Positions 43,692 to 54,191 of a DNA stretch of 64,000 nt are shown piece by piece. The position numbers were made by a program, and so were the translations under genes. Location of the stretch: positions 186,001-250,000 of the forward strand of contig NC_004432.1 of assembly GCF_000011225.1 (NCBI RefSeq). The letters run 5' to 3'. The DNA comes from Malacoplasma penetrans HF-2 (GTDB lineage: Bacteria > Bacillota_I > Bacilli_A > Mycoplasmatales > Mycoplasmoidaceae). The notes below the pieces were generated by a model, which had not been told where the DNA came from, ran no database searches, and worked only from the letters and a program-made list of their open reading frames with translations. Position 1 is the first letter of the stretch. Each line of letters begins with the position of its first letter.

Positions 43692-45485
43692 ATGTTAACT
43701 TATGCTTCTATTTTTGTAACATTTTTAATTTTCTTTAATTCTTTTGCAATTGGGAAAATGATTCAAAGAAACTATTTTTCTTTGTCTCCTAATTTATCTT
43801 TTTTTGCTGGGTTAATAATCTACTATATTATTTATGCTTTAGCATATGTTCCTTTTATCTTGATAGATGATCTTAAACAATATTATGTTTATACAGTTTT
43901 ATCTATTCAGATTTTATTGGTAATAACATATCTTTTTTCTTATAAGAGTTTTTTTATTTCTTTTTCATTTAACTATAAAGTATTTAGTTCATTTTTAATA
44001 TCTCTGATTACTATTTGTTTTTGTTACTATTTATTTTTTCATAGAGTTGAATTTGGTTTATTAAATAGTCCTACAGTTAATGATGTTTGATCAATTCCTA
44101 CAGTTAATTCTTTTTCAATCACATATGGACAGTTGCTACAGTTTTTTGAAAAATCAAAAATAACTACAACTGACTTTAATCTTTTCCAAAGATATATGTT
44201 TCCAATGATTGTATCTATTTTTGGAAGTGTTTTAGTTACTGAGTTTTATTCAATCAAAAGTTTTAAAAACATTAAAGATATTATCAGCTTATTGTTTGTT
44301 TCCTTTTTATTAGGATTTTTTATTTTTAATGTTGATAAAACAAATTTAGCAAGCAATAGTTTTTATGAAAAATTATTAACAGATAGTTTTGCCTTTTTAA
44401 TATTCTTTTATGGGATTAATGTTTTTTTAAAAAAAGATATCAATCTAGAAAGAGAACCATATTTTTTTATTCTTTCTATGGCTTCTCTATTATTAGTTTT
44501 TATTAATGCTAACTATATAATTATTTCTATCTTTATTTATGCATTAACTATTATTTTTATATGTTTGAAAAAAATTAATTTTGGAGCAGATGCTTTAATT
44601 GAATCCTCTATTTTTATGATTGGCTGTGTTTGTATTTTTACACTCTCTCAATACTCGTTAGCAAATACTGGTTCTATTATTATTTTCTCTTTAGTATTAG
44701 CAGCTACTATTATTTTGTTTTCAATCTTTTATATATTAAAAAAGAATAATGCCAAAACTACTTATTGACCATTTATTCAAAAAACATCTATAAGAACAAA
44801 TAGATATTTTAAGTTTATTTATTTTACTGTTTTTCTAGCTTTGTTAATAGCTGCATTTGTGAATATTTTTTCTAAACTATTTAGACCAGAAGAAGTTAAC
44901 TTGTTTTTTGATGAAATTAACTTATTCAAATTTTTAACAAATGTAATTAACTATAATGCTTCAGTACTAACAAAAGATTTTACTAATTATGGGTTTGCAT
45001 CATTTTATGTAATAGTGTTTTTAATTTCTTTTACACAAATTTGAAAAATGTCTAAAAAAACAAATACTAATAAAATGAACTTAAACCATTTCTCATTTTC
45101 TTATTTTTTTATTTTTAGTCCATTCTTTTTATATGAAATAAAAACTTTTTCTTACTTGCTATCTCCAAATGGCACATATAGTTTTGATTTAGTATTTAAA
45201 CTACTTTTACTATTTGTATTTGGATATGTGAGTGGTTTGTTTAAAAAGGTAGAATTCATTAAACTAGACTTTAAATTTATTAATAAAATCAATTTAGAAA
45301 CTTTATCTATTAATTATAAAAACAATAGATTAAAAAAAGTTTTTTGAACTATTAAAAAACCAATTTATATAGTTAGTAACATTATTGGTCAATTAGTAGA
45401 AAATGATTATTTTAAATTTGCTTTATATAGTACATTAATTAGTTTTTTTACTATCTCAGTTTTTGTTTGTAATTTTACACAATAA
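43692..45485 (+). CDS. Polytopic membrane protein (597 aa), unknown function
   Basis: Four TGA-Trp codons (44088, 44766, 45042, 45345) join five fragments into one 597-residue protein. It is almost wholly hydrophobic, with around 14 membrane segments, short loops and Phe/Ile-rich helices. The size and layout recall polytopic transferases or flippase-like proteins, but I see no motif that decides. No Shine-Dalgarno precedes the ATG. ligA begins 22 bases after its stop, so the two are probably co-transcribed. Confidence 0.85.
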
Positions 45486-45507
45486 GTTGATAATATATTA
45501 TCTTGAT

Positions 45508-47568
45508 ATGAGTAATAATAAAGAGATATTAAATAGAATTCAAAACTTAAGAAAAAACTTAAACCAATACAATTATGAATATTATGGTTTAGAAAATCCA
45601 TCTGTAAGTGATTATGAATACGATATGTGTTTAAAGGAGTTAATTCAGTTAGAAACACAATATCCAGAATTTGATTCACCAAATTCACCTTCTAAAAAAG
45701 TTGGTGGATATATTTCTGAAAAATTTAATAAAGTAAAACATGAGATTCCAATGATGTCATTATCTAATGCCTTTGATGAAGAAGATTTGCTTAAATTTGA
45801 TAATGATATTAAAAAAGCTATTGGATCATCAGATTTTAGTTATGTTGTAGAACCTAAAATTGATGGATTAAGTATTTCGGTTAAATATAAAGATGGTAAT
45901 TTAATTCAAGCAGTTACTAGAGGTGATGGCGAAATTGGAGAAGATGTTACTCAAAACATTAAAACAATAAAATCACTTCCTTTGAATATTGAGTATGATA
46001 AAGATTTAGAAATTAGAGGAGAAGTTTTTTTAACTAAAAAAGATTTTGAAAAAATAAATAGTGATCCAAATCTAACTAAAAAATTTGCTAATGCTAGAAA
46101 TGCAGCATCTGGATCTTTAAGAAACCTAGATTCAAATATTACTGCTAAAAGAAATTTAAGTGCACTTTTTTATTATGTTCCAAAAGCAACTGAATTAAAA
46201 ATTGCTAAGCAATATGATGTATTAAGTTGATTGGATAAACAACTAATTCCAATCTCTAGAGAGATAAGACACTGTAATAATATTCAAGGAGTAATTGAAA
46301 GAATTTCAGAACTTACAGATACTAGAGATCAATTTAAATATGATATTGATGGAATTGTTATTAAAGTAAATGACTTTAATCACTATGAAGAAATAGGTTA
46401 TACTTCTAAATTCCCCAAATGAGCAATTGCTTATAAATTTCCTGCAGTTGTTAAACAAACTAAACTTAATTCTATTGATGTAACAGTCGGTAGAACTGGA
46501 AGAATTAACTATATTGCAAATTTAGATGAAATTTTATTAGAAGGATCTCAAGTTAAAAAAGCCACTCTTCATAACTATGACTATATTAAAGATCATGAAA
46601 TTATGCTTAATGATATTGTAGAGATCTATAAAGCTGGTGAAATTATTCCTAAGATTATTAGATCAATTAAAGAAAAAAGAGATGGTTCACAAGTGGTTTT
46701 TCCTGAACCTACAAATTGTCCAAGTTGTGATTCAAAACTAGTTAAAAAAGAACAAGAAGTTGATTTATATTGTTTGAATGAAAATTGTGTTGAAAAACAA
46801 ATTCAACAAATTGAATACTTCTCATCAAGAGATGCTATGAATATTGAAGGATTATCTATCTCTATCATTAGTCAACTATTTAGAAACAAAATTATTAATG
46901 ATGCAATTGATTTATATGAGCTTGCACATAAAAAAGAAATTTTAATTGCCACTAAACAAAAGTTTTATAGAAAAAATGATGATGGTACAAAAACAGAATT
47001 TGAAAGATCTTTATTTAAAGATAAATCATTTACTAACATCATTGAAGCTATTGAAAAATCTAAAAGTAATTCTATGGAAAAATTCTTAACTGGATTAGGA
47101 ATTAAGTATGTTGGTTTAAGAGCAGCTAAAGCTTTATCTAAAAGATTTAAATCTATTGAAGAATTAGCAATGGCTACAAGAGAAGAAATTGAACAAGTTC
47201 CAGATACTGGTGAAAAAATGAGTGAATCATTGGTTAACTGATTTTCTGATCCTAAGAATCAAGATTTATTATGAAGAGCTAAAAAAGTAGGAATTAACTT
47301 TAACTATATAAATGAGTTTAATGATGTTGTTGTAAAAAATGAACATCAAAAATATATGAATAAAACATTTGTAATTACAGGTTCATTTAATAAATCTAGA
47401 AATGAAATTAAAAACTATATTGAAAGTGTTTTTAATGCAAAAGTTTCAGATAGTGTTTCTAAAAAAACAGACTATTTAGTAGTTGGTGAAAATGCAGGTG
47501 ATTCAAAACTAAAAAAAGCAAATGATTTAAAAATTGAAATCATTACTGAACCATTTTGAGACAATTAA
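45508..47568 (+). CDS. ligA: NAD-dependent DNA ligase (686 aa)
   Basis: LigA seals nicks in replication and repair using NAD+. The adenylation domain has Lys117 in [10 protein letters not shown]; an OB fold follows ([20 protein letters not shown], 46480 on), then a four-Cys zinc finger (CPSCDSKL...CLNENC), HhH repeats ([17 protein letters not shown]) and a C-terminal BRCT domain ([19 protein letters not shown], then [18 protein letters not shown]). Several TGA-Trp codons lie inside. The start is ATG 45508 rather than an upstream TTG in the same frame, which lies inside the preceding gene. Confidence 0.97.
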
Positions 47569-47601
47569 TAATTTATAATAATCTCAATAAGGAGAATACA
47601 A

Positions 47602-48132
47602 ATGATTTATACATCAATTTACAAGTCTCCATTAGGTGAAATTTCTATAGCTTGTAGTGACAACAAATTAATAGGTTTATGAATTGAAGGACAAAAGCAT
47701 TTCTTTTCTAAATATAAAAATGATATTGTTGTAAACAATGATATAGAAATTTTAATAAAAACAAAAAAGTGATTAGACAAATATTTTAAAGGTTTAAATC
47801 CAAATCCAAAAGATTTAGAAATCAATCCCCAAGGTTCTGCTTTTCAAATTGAAGTTTGAAACATATTATCTAAGATTCCTTATGGTAAAACCATTACTTA
47901 TAATGACATAGCTAAAGAAATTGCTAATTCGAAAGGAATTAAAAAAATGTCTGCCCAAGCTGTTGGTGGAGCAGTTGGACACAATCCGCTTACTATAATT
48001 ATCCCTTGTCATAGGGTTGTAGGTTGTAAAGGAAACTTAACTGGATATGCAGGTGGATTAGATAAAAAAATATATTTATTGGAATTAGAAAAATGTAATA
48101 TGGATGATTTCTTTTTACCAAAGATTAAATAG
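47602..48132 (+). CDS. ogt: Methylated-DNA--protein-cysteine methyltransferase (176 aa)
   Basis: Ogt moves methyl from O6-methylguanine onto its own cysteine. The acceptor is Cys136 in IIPCHRVVGCKGNLTGYAGG, the family signature, preceded by the helix-turn-helix region (SKIPYGKTITYNDIAKEIA). TGA-Trp codons (47680, 47770, 47857) interrupt the standard reading. It begins 33 bases after ligA with Shine-Dalgarno AAGGAGAA, forming a small repair pair, and ends inside a terminator stem. Confidence 0.95.
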
Positions 48133-48171
48133 ATATTTAGTTTGAGCTAAATATCTATTTTATTTTTATAA
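48127..48171 (+). terminator. Terminator overlapping the ogt stop
   Basis: A perfect 14-pair stem (48127-48140 with 48147-48160), loop TTTGAG, then T-rich sequence. The left arm contains the TAG stop. Confidence 0.85.
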
Positions 48172-48230
48172 ATGTTTATTTTATAAAGATAGTTTTGTTT
48201 TAAAATAATTTTTAGTTAAGGAGAATGATT

Positions 48231-48968
48231 ATGAAAAAACAAACAGCAGGAAGAGATCTTTTAGGTGAATTAGCACCTGAATTTGCAGCATTAAATGATG
48301 ATGTATTATTTGGACAAGTATGATCTAGGGAAAGCCAATTATCATTAAAAAATAGGAGCATGATTACAATTGCTTCTTTAATGAGTCAAGGTTTATTTCC
48401 ACAACTAAAATCTCATTTTATTATTGGTAAAGAAAACGGAATTACTAAACAAGAGGCAATTGAGATTGTTACTCAATTAGCATTTTATAGTGGATGACCA
48501 AAAGCTTGAAGTGCTTTTAGTTTAATTAAAGAAGTTTATGCAGATGATAAAGAAGATTTAAATTCACATGGAGGTGGGTTTGGATTAGGTGTTCCAAATA
48601 ACAGATATCCTCAATATTTTTCTGGTAGATCATTTTTAAACCCATTAACTAAACCAGAAAGTGTTTTCTTAGTAAATGTAACTTTTGAACCAGGTTGTAG
48701 AAATAACTGACACATGCATAAAGCTAAAACTGGTGGTGGTCAAATATTGGTTTGTGTAGATGGTGAAGGATGATTCCAAGAGTGAAATAAACCAGCAGTT
48801 AGTTTAAAGGTTGGAGATGTAATTACTGTTCCAGCTAATGTGAAGCACTGACATGGAGCAAAAAAAGATTCTTGATTCTCTCATATAGTTGTAGAAGTAC
48901 CAGGTACTGAAACTTCAAATGAATGATTTGAAAAAGTAACTGATGAAGAATACAGTAAATTAGGTTAA
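48231..48968 (+). CDS. Carboxymuconolactone decarboxylase-like and cupin fusion protein (245 aa)
   Basis: Residues about 1-105 resemble the CMD/AhpD helical fold (LKNRSMITIASLMSQG, then AIEIVTQLAFYSGWPKAW) but lack the CxxC of AhpD peroxidases. Residues about 135-235 are a cupin with metal-ligand candidates His161 and His163 (NNWHMHKAKTGGG) and His206/His208 (KHWHGA). The usual cupin Glu is replaced in KAKTGGGQ. Nine or so TGA-Trp codons are read. CMD-cupin proteins of gut Firmicutes often sit by oxidoreductase and cyclophilin-like genes; reaction unknown. Shine-Dalgarno AAGGAG is strong and a terminator follows. Confidence 0.88.
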
Positions 48969-48984
48969 TAAATATTATTAATGT

Positions 48985-49017
48985 AAAAATGTCTTAAGTT
49001 AATTAAGACATTTTTTT
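48985..49017 (+). terminator. Rho-independent terminator after the CMD-cupin gene
   Basis: A perfect 13-pair stem (48985-48997 with 49003-49015), loop GTTAA, with T's continuing to 49017. Confidence 0.9.
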
Positions 49018-49616
49018 ATTCTTTATTTGAAAATTAAATAAATAACTTGATGTAAATAAATTAAAGTAACATTTCAAATTCTTTGAAACTATTGCAATTT
49101 TATTAATAGGCTTGCCTTTATAAAAAAACATATTATTTCATAATTCTGATTCATTAATTTAAATGTTATTGGGGTTTATTAAATTAAAATAATGCAATTT
49201 TTTTCAAATTATTAAATGCTGAAAATATGATGAATTTGTTTATTTAGCATGATTAGAAATAAAGAGATAACTTAACATAAAATTAGTATTAATTATTTTT
49301 TTGATATGAAATATCTATTTATTATTATTTTAAACCCCAACACTATTAATAGTTTTTTGAATATTAGGCACTTTACCTATTTTTAGTTAAGTAAATATAA
49401 ATTTTAAAAGAATGTAACTTTGTTTAATTTATATAAATTAAATCTTAATAACATTAGTGAACCAACTAAAATACTATTGTTTTTTAATGTGTTTCAATAG
49501 ATGCTATTTTATTTGTGAAATTAAAGAAGTGACATTAATAAATCTTGTAATTTATTTTGAGTTAGATATTAGAAAACTAAACTAATCAATATTTTTGAAT
49601 CTCTTAAAGGCTAATT
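49018..49616. other. 599-base region without a recognisable gene
   Basis: I found no frame of useful length on either strand with TGA as Trp. It is very AT-rich. The only standout is a perfect 10-base inverted repeat, TTGGGGTTTA at 49169-49178 and its complement at 49331-49340. A short AGGCTTGCCT palindrome lies near 49109. It may be a decayed gene or a long leader for the ABC operon. Confidence 0.5.
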
Positions 49617-50549
49617 ATGGACAACCTTAAAAACAGAACTGTAAATTTAAAAAATAATTTTTGTAAATATGTAAGAGAATATAAAATTCTTTATAAATTT
49701 TTAAATATCTATTTTTTAAAAATTTGAATTGCTCTTATTATTTGTTTTTTAGCTACACCTATTTATTCAATTGGAATATTATACATAAATCATGATTATG
49801 CAAATATTGTTTTGCCAAGTGTAACTACATCTTCACTCCTTTTTCTCCCCTTTTGACTTTTACCAACTATTGTTATAGATTTGAAGAAAAATTCTATAAT
49901 AGAAAAGTTTTTTGTTTTTTCTAAAAAACCACTCTATGCAAATAGCGTTCCTTTTATCTATTTTTATCCCATAGTTTTTTTAAGCAATTTTTGAAACTTA
50001 CTACTTTTATATTTTGTTTCTTTTGATAAAAAAACTTTTCCAATTAATTTTTTCGAATACACAGATTGGGGATCAATGATTTTTAGTACAATATTAGCTA
50101 TTTTTATTTCTTTGTCTATTGTTTCATTATTTTACACTTTTTTTAGTAACCCTATTTATAGTCAAATTATTTGCTATCTTCTTTCAATGTTCTGTATGTT
50201 TTTCTCGGGATATATTATTCCCCTTAGTGTAATTATTAATAATCATGCTTTAAATGTAATTTCTTATTTTTCTCCATTTAGATATATTAATAGCTTATTT
50301 ACTATTTCTATGAATATGGGTGTAGGAACAAATATTATTAATAACATTCACAATATAAATATTTTTAGTTTTGGAAAGCAATTTGAAGTAATCAAATATG
50401 GTTTTGATCAAAACAGTAATATTATTGAGCAAGGGACATTAGTGTTATTTAAAAACTATGATCTTTATTTAAATATTTTTGTACCTATATTTGTTTCTGC
50501 TACTTGTTTATCAATTTCATTAAATACAAGAATGTGTAAAGTTAAATAA
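49617..50549 (+). CDS. ABC transporter permease, ABC-2-like (310 aa)
   Basis: The frame from ATG 49617 crosses three TGA-Trp codons to TAA 50547. After a polar N-terminal ~40 residues it has about six membrane segments (roughly 43-66, 75-95, 118-140, 155-180, 190-213, 285-303), the layout of ABC-2 permeases, with the family-like stretch NVISYFSPFRYIN near 225. The ATPase gene starts nine bases downstream, which supports the call. Substrate is unknown; ABC-2 exporters move polysaccharide, peptides or drugs. Confidence 0.75.
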
Positions 50550-50558
50550 GGACTGCAT

Positions 50559-51263
50559 ATGGAAAAACTTATATCAATTAAAGATTTAAATAAAACATAC
50601 AAAACTAAAAAGGTTAAAAAAGTTATTTTTGATAATTTATCTTTTGATATTTATAAGGGTGATAGGGTTGGAATATTGGGTAAAAATGGTGTTGGTAAGA
50701 CAACACTATTAAACACAATAATTGGTAAAACTAAACAAGATTCTGGGTTTATTGAGTTTTCAGAATCAATCAATAATAGACTTAGAGATTTAGGGTATCT
50801 AGCTCAGGAGTTTAAATTTCCCTTTGTTTTTAAAGTAAAAGATATCTATAAAACTATTAAAAAAGATTTAATTGACAACAATTTATATGATGAGCAATAT
50901 GATATCAAAATTAGAGAGATATTAGATATAGATGAATTATTCGAAAAGTATTATAAAAAATTATCTGGCGGTGAAAAACAAAAATTAAATCTTTTATCTG
51001 TTCTTTTATATAGGCCAAAAATTTTAATATTGGATGAGTTTTCTTCAAATATTGACTTAGAAACAAGTATTAAAATAAGAAATTTTTTTCAAACTACTGA
51101 ATCAACACTAATTTTAGTTTCACATAATGTTAAAGAAATATCTGAAATATGTAATAAATTAATTTTTCTAAAAGAAGGAAAAATTTATAAAAAATTAGAA
51201 TCTAAAAATATTAATGAAGCTAACATTGTTAAAATCTTTGAGAAAATGGAAATTAAAGAATAG
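50559..51263 (+). CDS. ABC transporter ATP-binding protein (234 aa)
   Basis: Walker A is GKNGVGKTT (residues 41-49), the signature KLSGGEKQ lies near 140, Walker B is ILILDEFSSN and the switch His is in LVSHN. The size fits a single-domain exporter ATPase. It carries no TGA or TGG codon. It begins nine bases after the permease stop with Shine-Dalgarno AAGGA, forming a two-gene exporter. A weak AT-only hairpin at 51277-51294 may terminate it. Confidence 0.93.
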   Translation: MEKLISIKDLNKTYKTKKVKKVIFDNLSFDIYKGDRVGILGKNGVGKTTLLNTIIGKTKQDSGFIEFSESINNRLRDLGYLAQEFKFPFVFKVKDIYKTIKKDLIDNNLYDEQYDIKIREILDIDELFEKYYKKLSGGEKQKLNLLSVLLYRPKILILDEFSSNIDLETSIKIRNFFQTTESTLILVSHNVKEISEICNKLIFLKEGKIYKKLESKNINEANIVKIFEKMEIKE

Positions 51264-51276
51264 TGATTAGATTTTC

Positions 51277-51298
51277 TAATTAAATACTTAATTATTTT
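51277..51298 (+). terminator. Weak terminator candidate after the ABC operon
   Basis: TAATTAA (51277-51283) pairs with TTAATTA (51288-51294) with loop ATAC and four T's after it; no G-C pair in the stem. Confidence 0.3.
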
Positions 51299-51452
51299 CA
51301 TGTTTAAACCAAACTGTAAAAGCATTATTAATAAGATATTTACAATTTTTTAAATTGATTTACCAATATTGTTAAATAAGTAATATCATTTAAATTAAAT
51401 CTATTATTTTAAATAGATTTATATAACTGTTAAAAAAATAGGGGGAATTAAA

Positions 51453-52091
51453 ATGGCAAAATTACTAGTTATAAAAGCATCAATGGTTGATAAATCAATT
51501 TCTTTTTCTGAAGAGTTAACAAATAGATTTGTTAAATACTACTTAGAATCTAATCCAAATGATGAAGTTATTACATTGGATTTAAATGAAGTTCCAATGG
51601 CTCAAAAAACATTAAATGGGAGTAACTTAAAAAACTTCTTCAATCAAGAAGATTCAGATTTCTATATCGATCAATTAAAATCAGTTCACAAAGTGATTTT
51701 TTCTTGTCCAATGACCAATTTTAATATTTCAGCAACTGCTAAAAATTATTTAGATCATGTATTAGTTGCTAACAAAACCTTTTCTTATAAATATAGTAAA
51801 AAAGGTGATGCAATTGGATTATTAAATCACTTGAGTGTTCAATTACTAACTACACAAGGTGCTCCACTTGGATGATATCCTTGAGGTAACCATACAGAAA
51901 ATTTAAAAGGTACTTTTGAATTTATGGGAACTAAAGTTGTTACACCAATTTTAGTTGATGGAACTAAAATCCCAGAAAATGCTAATAAAACACCAGTTGA
52001 AAGAATTAATGAATTTGATTCTGTTATTAGATTAAAAGCTAAAGAATTTGCTGCATTACCTGCAGTTGATTGAAAACCATTAGAACAATAG
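51453..52091 (+). CDS. azoR: FMN-dependent NADH:quinone oxidoreductase / azoreductase (212 aa)
   Basis: This flavodoxin-fold enzyme reduces quinones and azo compounds with NADH and FMN. The phosphate-binding start (VIKASMVDKSISFSEEL), the substrate-cofactor motif PMTNFNISATAKNYLDHVL and the LLTTQGAPLGWYPWGNH loop (split, residues about 133-150) match AzoR of Firmicutes and mollicutes. TGA-Trp codons occur at 51873, 51882 and 52068. A good Shine-Dalgarno (GGGGGA) precedes the ATG, and a perfect terminator follows. It probably helps against quinone or oxidative stress. Confidence 0.92.
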
Positions 52092-52100
52092 TTTTAAATT

Positions 52101-52130
52101 AAAGATATTGATTGAATCAATATCTTTTTT
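52101..52130 (+). terminator. Rho-independent terminator after azoR
   Basis: A perfect 13-base inverted repeat (52101-52113 with 52115-52127), single central G, then T's to 52130. Confidence 0.9.
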
Positions 52131-52181
52131 GTTCCAATAAGTAACTTAAAACAAATTAATAAAAAATGGAGGTAATAATTT

Positions 52182-52952
52182 ATGAATCAAGATTGAGAAA
52201 ATAGAGATAAACCTAAGAATGGTTCAAACATATTAGAACCTTTATATGTTTTTTTCACTAAGGCCTTTAAGTATTTCAATACACATGTATTTGATAATAT
52301 ATTACCTAATATGGTTTTGTTAATTCAATTACAAAAACCTATAGCTAGATTCCGTGGATATTTTTCAGCTCATAGATTTAAAGTCAATAATAATTCAGAA
52401 CCCTTAATTACTCTTGTTGTAGATTGAATTAATGATTCAAATGTAATTGATCAGCTAGAAGTTTTAATACATGAAATGATTCATTTTGAAGCAAAAGTAA
52501 AAATGATTGATGATACATCAAGAACTCAATTCCATAGAGAAGCATTTAGAAAAATAGGTGAAAGCAGAGGATATATTATTCAATATAAGGATAAAAAATT
52601 AGGCTGATCTTTTGGTAAAGCAAATGAACAGCTACTTAAAGTTTTTAATGATTTTTTAAAAAATAATCCATATCCCTTTCAACAATTTGAAACAATTAAA
52701 TATGAAACACCTAAAAAAGAAAGAACAATTTTCAACTTTGTTTGTAATGAATGTGGTGTAGTTATTAAAGGAAAAAGAGACACAGATGCAATATGTGGAA
52801 CTTGCAATGTTCCCTTTGAATTTGTTGAACCTAAACCTCCAAATCCTACAATTGAATTAAGCGAGAAAGCCAAGAAAATTCTTGATGAATGAGAGGAAGA
52901 GAAGAGAGCTAAAGAAATCCTTGATGAATCAGAAGATGATGAAAATATCTAA
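52182..52952 (+). CDS. SprT-like zinc metallopeptidase (256 aa)
   Basis: Residues 97-101 are HEMIH (in VLIHEMIHFEAKVKM), an HExxH zinc site, with a further His near 118 (TQFHREAFRKIG) as in SprT-like proteins. A four-Cys zinc ribbon follows (C188-x2-C191 and C205-x2-C208), the usual SprT C-terminal element. The last 40 residues are charged. Five TGA-Trp codons are read. SprT/Spartan proteins cleave DNA-protein crosslinks in eukaryotes; the bacterial role is little known. Shine-Dalgarno GGAGGTAA is near-perfect. Confidence 0.85.
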
Positions 52953-52980
52953 GTCAGTTTACTAACTTAGATATTTTTTA
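52943..52980. terminator. Terminator after the SprT-like gene, possibly bidirectional
   Basis: A perfect 12-pair stem (52943-52954 with 52965-52976), 10-base loop and T's on the plus strand. The left arm holds the stop codon. On the minus strand only four T's follow. Confidence 0.8.
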
Positions 52981-52995
52981 TATTTATAATTTGAT

Positions 52996-53478
52996 TTACT
53001 TAGATTTTTTATTTTTGGGTTTATTGTCTTTTTCAGTTTTACTCTTAATTAGTTCACTAGCAACTTCTTCATGCTGAATCTTTTTAGAATTGTTTATTTC
53101 TTTCTTTTCACTCTCTTGTGAATTACCTTTAGAAGATTTAGCTTTTTCTTGATTTTTAATAAATTCAGTTCAATTGCTATAAGAAGTTAAGTTTTTAATA
53201 ACTTCAATTGAAGGCATAATGAACTCAGATTTATAAATTAAATCTTCTACTAAATAATCTATTTTTTTTGCTGCAATACTTGCTCTTCTGTAAGCGAATA
53301 TTTTGTAAACACAAGCAATAATGGCAACAGCTACTAAAATACAAATTAAAACTATTAAGTAAGTTGGTAAAGAAACTGTAGTTGTAGAACCAGTATCAGT
53401 TGCAGCTGGTGTGACTTCAGTTACTGCTTCACTTGCTAATTGGGTAATTAAATTAAATGACATATGATTAGATTCCAT
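52996..53478 (-). CDS. Small single-span membrane protein with basic tail (160 aa)
   Basis: The minus-strand frame runs from ATG (53478) through one TGA-Trp (53172-53170) to TAA (52998-52996). It has a short Thr/Ala/Ser-rich outside part, one membrane segment (about residues 39-62: YLIVLICILVAVAIIACVY), a helical region, then a Lys/Ser/Glu/Asn-rich hydrophilic tail of about 55 residues. The topology is N-out, C-in by the positive-inside rule. No family is recognised. Confidence 0.78.
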
Positions 53479-53553
53479 TAATTCTTATATATAAAAATAA
53501 TATATCATTTTAAAATTAATATATTTAATATTAAATGTAAAAAGTTGGTTAAA

Positions 53554-54162
53554 ATGGAATTCTCTAAATTTAAATCAAGTATAAAAGAAAGAAAAACATC
53601 TAGTTGAATTAAAACTTTTAGTTTTATTGGTTTTATATTATTATTTTTAATTTATTGAATTTTATTTTGTGATCCAAATGTTTTGGGTTTAAATTGATTT
53701 TCTGAACCAAAATCTGATGCTGATACAACTGAATTGATTAATGGGTGATGTGATTTAAATGTTGTTTGAATATTGTTTGGATTATTAGGTTTTGTAGTAA
53801 TCTTTTTTGTGGTTCTAAAATATCTTTTTAAAGTAATTAATTATGACATAATTCCATTTTTAACCTTTCCCTCAGTCTTTGGAATTATGTTAGTTGTTTC
53901 AGGATTCATTCCATATACTTCAGCTAATAAAAACTGAATTGTACTAGCAAGATTAGTTGTAGTTATGGTTTCTTCAATAATCTTTTTTGTAATTGCTATT
54001 AAATTGTCTAACTTCATTTTATTAAACTCTAATGATGCAAGTTATATCTATGAGGATATAAAAAAAGATTATGAAGAAGTTGAAAAAATTAAAGAAGAAA
54101 ATGAATTATTTACAGAATCAAAAAAAAGAAAATCTAAAGAAAAAACATACATAGAAATATAA
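53554..54162 (+). CDS. Membrane protein of unknown function (202 aa)
   Basis: ATG 53554 opens a frame crossing six or more TGA-Trp codons to TAA 54160. Four membrane segments are visible (about residues 24-42, 68-90, 103-122 and 130-152), with a charged C-terminal tail ending KKRKSKEKTYIEI. It is unusually Trp-rich for this window. obgE starts 29 bases downstream, so co-transcription is likely. No family is recognised. Confidence 0.8.
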
Positions 54163-54191
54163 AATATAATAGTTAATTTTGGGTGTAAAAA

